DNA from: Aurantibrevibacter litoralis
Lineage (GTDB): Bacteria > Bacteroidota > Bacteroidia > Flavobacteriales > Flavobacteriaceae
Assembly (NCBI RefSeq): GCF_034651555.1
Contig: NZ_JAYEEQ010000001.1
Span: forward strand, 124,001-188,000
DNA length: 64,000 bases
Direction of reading: 5' to 3'
Shown here: positions 1 through 9,500 of the stretch, in pieces
Position numbering within the stretch: position 1 is the first letter of the stretch
Layout: the number at the start of each line of letters is the position of its first letter
Made by a program: the position numbers and the translations under genes
The notes under the pieces: generated by a model
The model's database searches: none
What the model saw: only the letters and a program-made list of their open reading frames with translations
What the model was told of the DNA's origin: nothing

Positions 1-1840
1 TCTTAGGTTTTTCTATCAATTTTAATTTATCAAATAATATTTCGCCCAATTGTTTGGGAGATCCTATATTGAAGGTTTCCCCGGCGGCTTCAAAAACTTT
101 TGATTCCAGTGCTTTTATATCTTCATCTAATTTTTTGGAAAGGGAATTTAAAAAACCCTTATTGAGGTTAATTCCCTCTAATTCCATTTCGGCCAATACA
201 TGCAGTAAGGGAATTTCTAGCGTAAGAAATAGGTCTTCTATGTTGGCTTCAACAAGTTCCGGTCTAAAGTGTTGGGCGAGTTGAAAGGTAATATCGGCGT
301 CTTCAACGGCATACTCGGTTTGTTGATCTAAGGGTACATCCCTCATGGATAATTGATGTTTGCCTTTTTTTCCAATGAGATCGGAAATAGGAATGGGGGT
401 ATAATTTAAATAGGTTTCTGCCAAAACATCCATATTGTGCCGCATATCAGGGTTAATGAGGTAATGGGCTATCATCGTATCAAAGCAAGCACCTTTTATA
501 CGAATATTGTATTTTCGTAATACTTTAATATCGTATTTTAAATTCTGGCCAATTTTTTCGATCTGTTCCGATTCAAAAAATGGACGTAACTGCTCAATAA
601 TCTCTTGTGCCGCTTCTTTTTCTTCCGGAATAGGAATATAAAAGCCCTTGTGGGCTTCCCAGCTAAAGGCAATGCCTACAAGGGTTGCTTCGAGCGGGTT
701 TAGGGAGGTGGTTTCCGTGTCAAAACATACCGAAGGTTGCTTTAGTAGGTTTTGTACAAATAGCTTCATGGCTAGGCCGGGAAGTATGCTTTGGTATACA
801 TGAGGGATGTCCGAGATCGTTTTTCTGCCCGATACGGCAACCGGCATTTCCGAAGCTTCCGATGTGCCAAACAACGAAAATTGTCCGCCGCCCGCTTCCC
901 GAGCTTCTTTTTTCTCGCTGGGGGTAGTAACCGCTTCGGAACCGGATGGGTTCGATGCTGAAAATAGAGAAAGAAATTGTTCTTTTAAACGGCGAAATTC
1001 CAGCTCTTCAAAAATATGCTGCACCTTTTCCGCATCGGGCACGGATAGTTCATAATCCGTAGCGTTAAAAGTAACGTCGCAGGTAACACAAATGGTGGCT
1101 AATTTTTTGGAAAGGAGCCCTAATTCTGCGTTCGCTTCAATTTTTTCACGCATTTTTCCGGAAAGTTTGTCGGTATTGGCCAATAAATTTTCCATGCTTC
1201 CAAAATCGGCGATAAATTTCTTCGCCGTTTTGTCGCCTACCCCGGGCAGACCGGGAATATTGTCGCTGGCATCGCCCATCATGCCTAAATAGTCTATCAC
1301 TTGTTCCGGTCGTTCTACTCCAAATCGATTTTGTACTTCCGGAATACCCCATATTTCGATACCGTTGCCCATTCTGGCCGGACGGTACATAAAAATGTTC
1401 TCGGAGACCAACTGTCCAAAATCCTTGTCCGGGGTTACCATAAAAACCTTAAAACCTTCTTTCTCGGCTTGTTTGGCCAAGGTGCCAATAATATCGTCGG
1501 CTTCCAAACCGGACAACTCTACCACAGGAATATGCATGGCTCTTAAGATATTTTGGATATACGGAACGGCTATTCGAATGGCATCTGGGGTTTCATCTCT
1601 ATTGGCTTTGTAATCGGCGAACATTTCGGTTCGCTCCGCACTGCCGTCTTTGTCAAAACAGACGGCCAAATGATCGGGTTTTTCCCTTTTTATAACGTCA
1701 AAGAGCGAATTTACAAAACCGAGTATGGCAGAAGTATCCATGCCTTTGGAATTTACTCTTGGGTTTTTTATAAGGGCATAATACCCTCTAAAAATTAGCG
1801 CATAGGCATCTAATAGAAAAAGTCGTTTTTGATCGGCCAT
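1..1840 (-). CDS. polA: DNA polymerase I, 5' part (partial, runs off left edge)
   Basis: Replicative gap-filling and repair polymerase. The first 613 codons are visible. Residues about 1-300 form the FEN-like 5' nuclease, opening with MADQKRLFLLDAYALIFRGY. The 3'-5' exonuclease domain follows, with all proofreading motifs intact: FDTETTSL (ExoI, D-x-E), GQNLKYD (ExoII) and YAVED (ExoIII Y-x3-D). The polymerase domain has only just begun at the window edge. The ATG at 1838-1840 puts the family-typical MADQK at the N terminus. Proofreading residues are lost in several bacterial PolA proteins, so their presence here is informative. The gene faces away from the glycosyltransferase at 2178. Confidence 0.96.
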   Translation of the reverse strand, partial: MADQKRLFLLDAYALIFRGYYALIKNPRVNSKGMDTSAILGFVNSLFDVIKREKPDHLAVCFDKDGSAERTEMFADYKANRDETPDAIRIAVPYIQNILRAMHIPVVELSGLEADDIIGTLAKQAEKEGFKVFMVTPDKDFGQLVSENIFMYRPARMGNGIEIWGIPEVQNRFGVERPEQVIDYLGMMGDASDNIPGLPGVGDKTAKKFIADFGSMENLLANTDKLSGKMREKIEANAELGLLSKKLATICVTCDVTFNATDYELSVPDAEKVQHIFEELEFRRLKEQFLSLFSASNPSGSEAVTTPSEKKEAREAGGGQFSLFGTSEASEMPVAVSGRKTISDIPHVYQSILPGLAMKLFVQNLLKQPSVCFDTETTSLNPLEATLVGIAFSWEAHKGFYIPIPEEKEAAQEIIEQLRPFFESEQIEKIGQNLKYDIKVLRKYNIRIKGACFDTMIAHYLINPDMRHNMDVLAETYLNYTPIPISDLIGKKGKHQLSMRDVPLDQQTEYAVEDADITFQLAQHFRPELVEANIEDLFLTLEIPLLHVLAEMELEGINLNKGFLNSLSKKLDEDIKALESKVFEAAGETFNIGSPKQLGEILFDKLKLIEKPK

Positions 1841-2177
1841 TTTTTTACAGATTGATTGGTTTCAAAGGTACTAAGATAATCGGGTACGTCGAATAAGGTT
1901 TTTAAAAGTTGCATAAATGTAAGGATTTTTGTTTGTGTTCCTTCTGCTGTAATTGGGGCGTGCAATGGATGATTTTTTCCGTAGGAAGCGTATTTAGCCA
2001 TACTGCGTCACTCTTTTTTGTTCCTAACAAAATCCTTCTTTACATGAACAATTGAAGCAGATTACAATGTTGTTCTACCCATGAATAGGGTATGCATAAC
2101 GTTAAGGTTTCGTTTATTTCATAAAAAGATAAACTGCTATTTTATGAAAGGAGTGGGTTGGCAAATAATTTTGTTTT
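1841..2177. other. Intergenic region between divergent polA and glycosyltransferase
   Basis: This 337-bp AT-rich gap must hold both divergent promoters. A 7-bp inverted repeat (CATAAAA at 2120-2126 with TTTTATG at 2140-2146) lies 31 bp before the glycosyltransferase start. A TANNTTTG-type -7 box (TAATTTTG, 2166-2173) sits only 4 bp before that ATG. No matching -33 box was found, and I see no convincing gene here. Confidence 0.4.
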
Positions 2178-3023
2178 ATGAAGAATGAACAACCAACCCT
2201 TTCTGTTATTCTGAGTACGTACAATGCCGAAGATTGGCTAGAGAAAGCCCTTTGGGGGTATCAGAACCAATCTTTTAAAGATTTTGAAATTGTTATTGCT
2301 GATGATGGTTCTAGCGCAAAAACTAAAATGCTGTTGCAACGTATGCAATTGGAAGTATTCTTTCCTATAATTCATATTTGGCAGCCGGACGAAGGCTTTC
2401 AAAAGACACGGATTCTTAATAAGGCTATTGCCGCATGCCGTGCGGATTATATTGTAATGAGTGATGGTGATTGTATTCCGCGAAAGGATTTCTTGGAAGT
2501 GCACTATACCCACAGACAGCAGGGATATTTTCTTTCGGGGGGCTATTTTAAACTGCCGAAAAGGATTTCCGAGGAAATTGATAAAGAACATATTCTAAAA
2601 GGAAAGTGTTTTAAAAAGCTATGGTTGGAAAAACGAGGATTAGCGTCTTCCATAAAAACCTTGAAACTGCAAAAGAATAAGGAGATTGCTCATTTTTTAA
2701 ATAGTGTTACCACCTCAAAAGCTTCATGGAATGGTCACAACGCATCGGGTTGGAAAAGCGATATCTTCAGTGTAAACGGATTTGATGAGCGTATGCAATA
2801 CGGAGGCGAAGACCGGGAGCTCGGCGAGCGTCTTTTTAATCTCGGTATTAAATCGAAACAAATTCGGTTTAGTGCGGTCTGTGTGCATTTACATCATCAA
2901 CGCAGCTATAAAACAAAGGAATCCATAGAAAAAAATAAAGCGATTCGTAAAAACACCAAAAAACAAAAGGTAGTTTGGACACCCTATGGAATTGCAAAAG
3001 AAACCGCAACAAAGAGTGCCTAA
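2178..3023 (+). CDS. Family 2 glycosyltransferase with galactosyltransferase-like C-terminal part
   Basis: A 281-aa GT-A fold enzyme, predicted cytosolic or membrane-associated, that transfers a sugar from a nucleotide sugar to a glycan. The N-terminal core reads LSVILSTYNAEDWLEKAL, then the nucleotide-binding ADDGSS (about residues 41-46) and the metal-binding DGD (about 96-98). The C-terminal section carries NGFDERMQYGGEDRELGERL, typical of the GT7-like C-terminal domain in chondroitin-synthase-type and related enzymes. There are no membrane segments. The gene stands alone, so donor and acceptor cannot be inferred. The ATG follows a -7-like box by only 4 bp, which suggests a very short or absent leader. 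Confidence 0.88.
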   Translation: MKNEQPTLSVILSTYNAEDWLEKALWGYQNQSFKDFEIVIADDGSSAKTKMLLQRMQLEVFFPIIHIWQPDEGFQKTRILNKAIAACRADYIVMSDGDCIPRKDFLEVHYTHRQQGYFLSGGYFKLPKRISEEIDKEHILKGKCFKKLWLEKRGLASSIKTLKLQKNKEIAHFLNSVTTSKASWNGHNASGWKSDIFSVNGFDERMQYGGEDRELGERLFNLGIKSKQIRFSAVCVHLHHQRSYKTKESIEKNKAIRKNTKKQKVVWTPYGIAKETATKSA

Positions 3024-3134
3024 GATCAGAAAAGATATATTAAAGTAGTTATGCCGAAGGAATCCTTTTACGAATTTCTATCGTACATGTTCAGTTCAAG
3101 ATCAACCTAGGCAATTGTTCTAAAAAGGCAATTA

Positions 3135-4124
3135 TTACAAGTACGAACCCGAAGGAATATTACGATGGCCTTCCTCAGAAAACTTGCGATAGCTAAATCC
3201 CGGTTGAATGCAGTAAGCTCCTGTTTCCCCGTTTTTGTTCAGTGCAATAAAGCCTATTTGAAAATCAGTTCGGTCTTTGTTTTTTGCCATAATCCGCTTT
3301 ACACCTTCTTCGCAGGCCTCTTGTGGGGTTTTGCCTTGACGCATAAGTTCTACAATAAGAAAACTACCTACGGTACGCACCACTTCCTCTCCAACACCGG
3401 TAGCCGTAGCGCCACCTACCTCATTGTCTACAAAGAGTCCGGCTCCAATAATAGGCGAATCCCCAATACGACCACCTATTTTATATGCCATGCCACTAGT
3501 GGTGCAGGCTCCGGCCATATCGCCATTCTCGTCGATGGCTAGCATGCCTATGGTATCATGGTTTTCTATGTTGATAATGGGCTTATACTCCGCTGTTTTT
3601 TTCCATTCTATGAACTCTAGTTCCGATTTTTTGGTAAGCAAATTTACTTTTTCAAACCCATTTTCATAGGCAAATTGTTCGGCACCGGCACCGGCCAACA
3701 TCACATGTGGGGTATCTTCCATGACTTTGCGTGCCACCGAAATAGGATGCGCAATATGTTGCAGGTAGAGAACCGCACCGCAATTGCCGTCTTTGTCCAT
3801 AATACAGGCATCTAAAGTCACTTTTCCATCTCTATCCGGTCTACCACCTTTGCCCACGGTTTGGTTATTTTCGTCGGCTTCTTCTACCATTACGCCTTGT
3901 TCTACGGCGTCTAGGGCATTCCCCTTATTTTGGAGCACTTCCCAGGCTTTTGAGGTGGCATTATGAAAATCCCAAGTGCAAATTACAATGGGTTTAACTG
4001 CTTTTATAGCTGTTGCAGGGGTCGTTTTGCTATTGGTTTCTGTTTGGCATGAACTTAAAATAGGAGCAGCCATTAAGGCAGCAGAACCGGTAGCGGAATT
4101 TTTTAGGAACTTTCTTCGTTTCAT
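3135..4124 (-). CDS. Glycosylasparaginase (N4-(beta-N-acetylglucosaminyl)-L-asparaginase), exported
   Basis: An Ntn hydrolase that cleaves the GlcNAc-Asn bond of N-glycosylated asparagine. Precursor autocleavage before the catalytic Thr is a family property. The motif HDTIGM is present, which makes Thr191 the predicted nucleophile and Asp190-Thr191 the cleavage site. The N terminus MKRRKFLKNS is Tat-like, and LSSC at 23-26 is a possible lipobox, so export with lipid anchoring is likely. The length (329 aa) and the GGRPDRDGKVTLDACIMD segment match the known flavobacterial enzyme. The gene ends convergently with the glycosyltransferase; the start lies 41 bp from cutC on the opposite strand. Confidence 0.93.
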   Translation of the reverse strand: MKRRKFLKNSATGSAALMAAPILSSCQTETNSKTTPATAIKAVKPIVICTWDFHNATSKAWEVLQNKGNALDAVEQGVMVEEADENNQTVGKGGRPDRDGKVTLDACIMDKDGNCGAVLYLQHIAHPISVARKVMEDTPHVMLAGAGAEQFAYENGFEKVNLLTKKSELEFIEWKKTAEYKPIINIENHDTIGMLAIDENGDMAGACTTSGMAYKIGGRIGDSPIIGAGLFVDNEVGGATATGVGEEVVRTVGSFLIVELMRQGKTPQEACEEGVKRIMAKNKDRTDFQIGFIALNKNGETGAYCIQPGFSYRKFSEEGHRNIPSGSYL

Positions 4125-4165
4125 GGGTTAAGGATGCTTATTTTAGTTGGCTAAATATAGCTAAA

Positions 4166-4888
4166 ATGTTAGTAGAAGTGTGTGCCAATTCTTTAGAATC
4201 TGCCCTGAATGCGCAAAAAGCAGGTGCCGACAGAATTGAAATTTGTACAGAATTAGGTGTAGGTGGCATCACCCCGTCCTCTGGACTGCTACAGCAAATA
4301 AAAGCACACATTTCCATTCCTGTGCATGTGCTTATTCGTCCCCGAAGTGGAGATTTTACATATAGCGACACGGAGTTCAATACCATGAAAGCGGATATTG
4401 AGCACTGCAAGGCGCTGGGTTTTAACGGTATTGTTTCTGGAATCTTACATGCAGATTTTACCTTAGACGCAGAAAGGACCAAGGCCTTATTAGCACTATC
4501 GCATCCGTTGCAATTTACCTTTCACCGCGCTTTTGATTGGCTGAAAGATCCGTTGGAAACCATGTTGCAATTAGAAACCATGGGCGTGCATACCTTGTTG
4601 ACCTCCGGACAGGCTGCATCCTGCGTTCAGGGTATGGAATTACTTTGCAAACTGGAAGAAAGGGCAAAAAAGATAACCATTATGCCCGGCGGAGGCATTA
4701 ACCCAGAAAATGCCCTGTCATTTAAGGAAAAAGGATTTAAGGCCATTCATTTATCCGGCACGCGTTTTAAAGCTACCTTATCATCTACGCCACAAATTAG
4801 TATGAACTCTATAGCACATCTGCGGGAGAACGCAGTAGCAGTTACCCAAAGGGAAATAATCCAGAATGTTCTTAGCTCCGTTAAATAA
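4166..4888 (+). CDS. cutC: CutC family protein
   Basis: A 240-aa TIM-barrel protein of the CutC family, historically linked to copper homeostasis though its biochemical role remains unsettled. Family hallmarks are visible: LVEVCANSLESALNAQKAGA at the N terminus, RIEICTELGVGGITPS, the RPRSGDFTYS loop, TFHRAFDW, and PGGGINPENA near the C terminus. There is no signal peptide, so it is cytosolic. The gene is divergent from the glycosylasparaginase and is followed after 54 bp by the metallophosphoesterase gene, which has its own -7 box. Confidence 0.94.
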   Translation: MLVEVCANSLESALNAQKAGADRIEICTELGVGGITPSSGLLQQIKAHISIPVHVLIRPRSGDFTYSDTEFNTMKADIEHCKALGFNGIVSGILHADFTLDAERTKALLALSHPLQFTFHRAFDWLKDPLETMLQLETMGVHTLLTSGQAASCVQGMELLCKLEERAKKITIMPGGGINPENALSFKEKGFKAIHLSGTRFKATLSSTPQISMNSIAHLRENAVAVTQREIIQNVLSSVK

Positions 4889-4922
4889 AGGCTAAAGCAC
4901 AAGGTGGCTATGAGGAATGAAA

Positions 4923-4930
4923 TATCTTTG
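4923..4930 (+). promoter_or_regulatory. -7 promoter box (TATCTTTG) of the metallophosphoesterase gene
   Basis: It matches the Bacteroidota -7 consensus TANNTTTG and lies 12 bp before the ATG at 4943. No TTTG at the -33 position is seen, so this is a half-match. Confidence 0.45.
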
Positions 4931-4942
4931 TAAAAAAACAAA

Positions 4943-6172
4943 ATGCTTCGTTGGATTTTCTTTGTGGTGATATATCTTTTGTTGAGTTTGTATAGCTTAC
5001 AAGCCTTAAAAACGGTCAGTAGATTTCCCTATGTATACTATATTTTTAGCGCACTTGCCCTATTGGTATTGGGCAATTTTGTGTATCAATTTACGTTTGG
5101 GGACGATCCTGGAAGGGTGTTGAATAGGCCTAAGAGCTATGCATTTGGGTTTTTGTTGACGATGCTCACCTTTATGCTCATTACCATTGTGTTCCTTTTT
5201 TCTGAAGACCTATTTAGGCTCATTTCGGGGAGTTACCAAAAACTTTTTGGAACAGCAAAGGAATTTACTGTGCCGGCACGCAGAAGGTTTCTCAGCCTAT
5301 TGGCTATGGGGATAGCTGCCGTGCCTTTTGGCGCATTGCTTTACGGGATGTATAAGGGGAAGTACAACTATAAAGTACTAAAATATGAATTAGAATTTGA
5401 GGATCTTCCGGATGCCTTTCATGGATATCAAATCACACAAATATCAGATATTCACAGTGGTAGTTTTGATGATTCGGAGAAAGTAGCCTATGCCGTAGAT
5501 TTGGTAAATCAACAAAAAAGCGATCTCCTTTTATTTACCGGAGATATGGTAAACAACAAGGCCGAAGAAATGGTGCCTTGGAAAAGTCTTTTTGCTACCC
5601 TTGAAGCTAAGGATGGTAAATTTGCGGTACTGGGAAACCATGATTACGGCGATTATGTACCATGGGATACAGTGGCGGAAAAGGAGCAAAATTTGGAAGA
5701 TCTAAAGGCAATACAGCGCGAAATGGGTTTCGACTTGCTGCTCAATGAAAGTCGGTTTTTGCAAAAGGGCGAGGATAGAATTGCATTGGTAGGGGTAGAA
5801 AATTGGGGCAAAGGTGGTTTTAAAAAGGCAGGCGATTTAAAACGGGCGGCCAAGTCGGTTGCTAAAGATGATTTTAAGATTTTAATGAGTCATGATCCGT
5901 CTCATTGGGAGGCTCAAGTCATACACGACGAGTATCATTATCACCTCACCCTTAGTGGACATACGCACGGCATGCAGTTTGGAATAGAAATTCCGGGCTG
6001 GATAAAGTGGAGTCCGGTAAAATGGCGGTATACGCATTGGGCCGGAATCTATAAAGAAATGGGCCAATATATTAATGTAAATAGAGGTTTTGGGTTTTTG
6101 GGCTATCCGGGAAGAGTAGGTATATGGCCCGAAATTTCAGTGATCACCTTAAAAAAGAAGCCCTTGGTTTAA
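4943..6172 (+). CDS. Membrane-anchored metallophosphoesterase (calcineurin-like, YkuE/YaeI type)
   Basis: The 409-aa protein starts with about four hydrophobic segments in residues 1-145, followed by a calcineurin-like phosphoesterase domain. All metal-binding blocks are present: SDIHSG (D-x-H, near 168), TGDMVNN, LGNHDYGDY (near 230), MSHDPSHWE and SGHTHGMQFG (near 340). Related proteins hydrolyse phosphate esters such as UDP-diacylglucosamine-type or other membrane lipids, but the substrate cannot be read from sequence. The orientation of the catalytic domain depends on the segment count. It is probably transcribed from its own promoter at 4923. Confidence 0.92.
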   Translation: MLRWIFFVVIYLLLSLYSLQALKTVSRFPYVYYIFSALALLVLGNFVYQFTFGDDPGRVLNRPKSYAFGFLLTMLTFMLITIVFLFSEDLFRLISGSYQKLFGTAKEFTVPARRRFLSLLAMGIAAVPFGALLYGMYKGKYNYKVLKYELEFEDLPDAFHGYQITQISDIHSGSFDDSEKVAYAVDLVNQQKSDLLLFTGDMVNNKAEEMVPWKSLFATLEAKDGKFAVLGNHDYGDYVPWDTVAEKEQNLEDLKAIQREMGFDLLLNESRFLQKGEDRIALVGVENWGKGGFKKAGDLKRAAKSVAKDDFKILMSHDPSHWEAQVIHDEYHYHLTLSGHTHGMQFGIEIPGWIKWSPVKWRYTHWAGIYKEMGQYINVNRGFGFLGYPGRVGIWPEISVITLKKKPLV

Positions 6173-6232
6173 TTTTGAACCTATAAATGAAGCGAAAAGT
6201 TAGGGTATCGTTCCTATTTTAGCATTTTTTAG

Positions 6233-6240
6233 TACATTTG
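6233..6240 (+). promoter_or_regulatory. -7 promoter box (TACATTTG) of the thioredoxin-fold gene
   Basis: It matches TANNTTTG, 23 bp before the ATG at 6264. A TTCC at 6211-6214 sits near the -33 spacing but is a poor match to TTTG. Confidence 0.45.
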
Positions 6241-6263
6241 ATCGGTAACACAATGCGATATAT

Positions 6264-6560
6264 ATGTCTAAATTTGGTGAACTCATAGATGTAAATGTGC
6301 CCGTACTGCTAGATTTCTATGCAGAATGGAACGAGCAAGCGACCGCAATGCATCCGGTGTTAAGGGATGTGGCTGCAGCCTTAGGAGATAAAGGCAAGGT
6401 GATAAAAATAGATGTCGATAAAAATAAGGAGTTAGCACAGGCACTTCGAGTTAAAGGTTTGCCTACCCTTATGATCTATAAAAAGGGGGAGATGGTTTGG
6501 CGCCAAAGCGGGGAACAAGACGCCAATACGCTAATAGGCATCTTAAACGAATACACCTAA
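6264..6560 (+). CDS. Thioredoxin-fold protein lacking the redox cysteines
   Basis: A 98-aa single-domain protein with clear thioredoxin architecture: VPVLLDFYAEW before the active site, KIDVDKNKELAQALRVKG, and the cis-proline loop GLPTL (Pro67). Where thioredoxins have C-G-P-C this protein has N23-E24-Q25-A26, and it contains no cysteine at all. Disulfide exchange is therefore excluded. A binding, chaperone or regulatory role is possible but not shown. It is cytosolic (no signal peptide) and converges on the DUF2723 gene with 28 bp between them. Confidence 0.87.
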   Translation: MSKFGELIDVNVPVLLDFYAEWNEQATAMHPVLRDVAAALGDKGKVIKIDVDKNKELAQALRVKGLPTLMIYKKGEMVWRQSGEQDANTLIGILNEYT

Positions 6561-6588
6561 TCCAGAAAAAAATCAATACTTCGTACCT

Positions 6589-9500
6589 TTACTGAAGCGG
6601 TATTGCGGTACTGTCTTCAATTGTAAGTGTAGGCTCGTCTACATCTATGGTGTCTAGCATGTCCGGATTTTCGTCCCAGTCGCTATCTTCTCGTAAAAGA
6701 CTGTCTTTGTAAAAATGCTGAAATTTATCTATAAATTCGTTAAAGATCAAGGTTTCCCTTTCTGCCAATTCTCGATCTTTATTGCGGATTAAAATATCGA
6801 TATTCCGTTGGTACGCTTCCATATCTGCAATGATATCGCCCATTTGTTCATACTGTTCATTTAAGGGCACACCGGCGTAATAGCTTAATCGCTCTTGATA
6901 TTTCGTCTTAAGCTTCTCAAAAAGGTTTCGGGCTTTTTCTGTTTCGCCTACCTTATAATATCCGTCTAAAAAGGGCTCTACAAAGGCATAATAATAAAAA
7001 TAATCTACCGGAATATTTTCCATAGCTATGGTAATTATATCGCGGGCCTTATCTATTTTTTCCTCCTCTATCAGGGTTTCCATCAATCGTGCTAAATTTC
7101 CTCTGTACGAAAGTCCTTGAATTCTTGTTTGGGGGTCATGATATATTTCGGAACTTCCGGAGTTGCCCCAATCCCAATTTTTAACAATGTCATACATTAA
7201 ATCACTATCTATTCGCCCCATTTCATACGAACTTCTGTTGGTAGTTTTTATGGGTACTAATTTGTAGACGAGTCCTTCTAACTGTAGGTAATCTTTCATC
7301 CAAATATATTCGGCGCTATCAAAACTTCCTCCAGAAAAGTAGATGGGACGTTTCCAGTCGTTGTTGGCCAGAATATCTAACATCAATATCCTGTTTTTGG
7401 TAAGGGCGCTTTGGGGAAGATCAATATCTATGTAATCTACAATGAGTGCCGAATCTTTTTCTTTTACCAAACCATTTTTTAATACATTTTCCTTGTTTAC
7501 CGGAACCCGAATTTTATTTGTGGGGTAATACACTACGTCCAGATTGCTCTCTGAATAACCTGAAAGGTCTCCGCCTTGTTGCTGAATAAGGTGCTTTATC
7601 TTTGTCTGTGGTTTGTCGCTGGCTACCCAGTTCATAAAATCTTGTATGTTCCATCGGTTCTCCGTTAGTCCTTGGTGATAAATTACATCACGGCTTCCGT
7701 ATCGGTAAAGGTCATGGGTTAATTGGGACGGAATAGGATCACTCTCGTAGGCCTTAGTTTTCATTTGGTCTATGTACCAATCAGTAGCAAAAAGACTGGT
7801 ATTTATGATTCTAACATCGGTGCGGTAGTTTTCAATTTCCTGCATGTACCAGAGCGGAAAGGTGTCGTTATCGCCTATGGTAAACAAAAGGGAACCTACA
7901 TCTTTTTGCGTGGAATCTAAATATGCCTTGGCCATTGATTTTGTTGTAAACCGATTAGATCTGTCGTGGTCGTCCCAATTTTGGTAGGCCATTACAACGG
8001 GTACGGCTAAAAGGCACAAAAGGGTAACTGCCGGAGCTAAAATTTTGGGTGAAATTAATTTTTTGAATTCATCAAAAAGTCCGTAGACCCCAAGACCGAT
8101 CCAAATGGCAAAAATGTAAAAGGCACCTACTAAAGAATAATCCCTTTCTCGAGGTTGAAAAATGGCAGGATTGGTGTAAAACTGTATGGCAATTCCGGTA
8201 AACATAAAGAATACAAACAATACCCAAAATTGCTTCGGGTTTTTGGTGATTTGAAAAAGCAAACCAATAATCCCTAAAATTAGAGGTAAAAAGAAATAGG
8301 TATTCCTGCCTTTATTGTCTTTGATGTCACTTGGAAGGTTTTTTTGGCTTCCAAGGCGTAAACTGTCTATAAAATCAATTCCGCTAAGCCAATTGCCGTT
8401 TTTGTTGTATCTACCTTGCAGATCATCCTGTTTGCCTACAAAATTCCACATAAAATACCGCCAAAACATATAACCAAACTGAAACTGGAACATATATTTT
8501 ACGTTTTGCCAAATGGTAGGAGGTTCAACTTCAATATAGGAGCTAAACTCTCGTAAAAAGCGAATGTATTGTTGTTCATCGATCTCGCCGTTAGCATACC
8601 CCGTTTTTATTTGCACAATAGCTTGTCGCAACTCCTCATTAGGTTGTTTCATTTTAAAATCGAGGGGGCCAAAAAACTTCATATAATTTTCTGCATTTTG
8701 TTCGCTCCACATACGGGGCAGTATGCCTACGTGTTTTTCGTTGGGCCCGGGTAATGCATCCTTGTAGTGGTTTACAATAATATATTTTCTTGATTTTTCA
8801 TCTTTTTCGTATTTTGGTTTATCGTCTCTTTCAGGTCCGGATGCCGCAAAAGTGTCCGAATAATAGGTGCCGTAAACTGGGCTGTCTACACCGGGATATT
8901 GTTCCCTATTGTAATATGCCAAGAGTGATCTTGCATCAGACGGGTCATTTTCATTAATGACCACATTGGCGTTTGCTCGTATGGGCAACATGAACCAGGT
9001 AGAAAACCCCAAGAACAAGAACAATCCGCAGAGCACAATGGTGTTAGCGGTTCTAAAGTTATTTTTCCGCGTATACCGTAATCCCAAATAAAAAGATAAA
9101 ATAAAAATGATTCCAATGATGGCGGTACCCGAATTAAACGGTAATCCTAATTGGTTTACAAAGAAAACCTCACCCCAACCAAAAAATTTGAGTACGTAGG
9201 TCAATGAAAATTTATATACTAGCATTAAAACAGCTACCACTAAAACATTGGCAAGCAAAAAGTTTTTAACGGTTGTGGTTTTGTATTTTTTAAAATAAAA
9301 CAGTAAACCAATGGAGGGTATAGCCAAAAATCCCATGAACTGGATACCAAAAGTTAGACCTATAATAAAGAAAATAAGAACTAACCATTTATGACCTCTA
9401 GGGTCTTCCAGATTATCAGTCCATTTTAATCCCATCCACAATAATAAAGCCATAATAAAACTGGCCATAGCATAAACTTCGGTCTCTACGGCGTTGAACC

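Noticed and set aside
1810..2001. 63-codon minus-strand ORF spanning the polA start
   Set aside because: Overlaps the polA start codon in another frame and shows no family motif; more likely upstream sequence.
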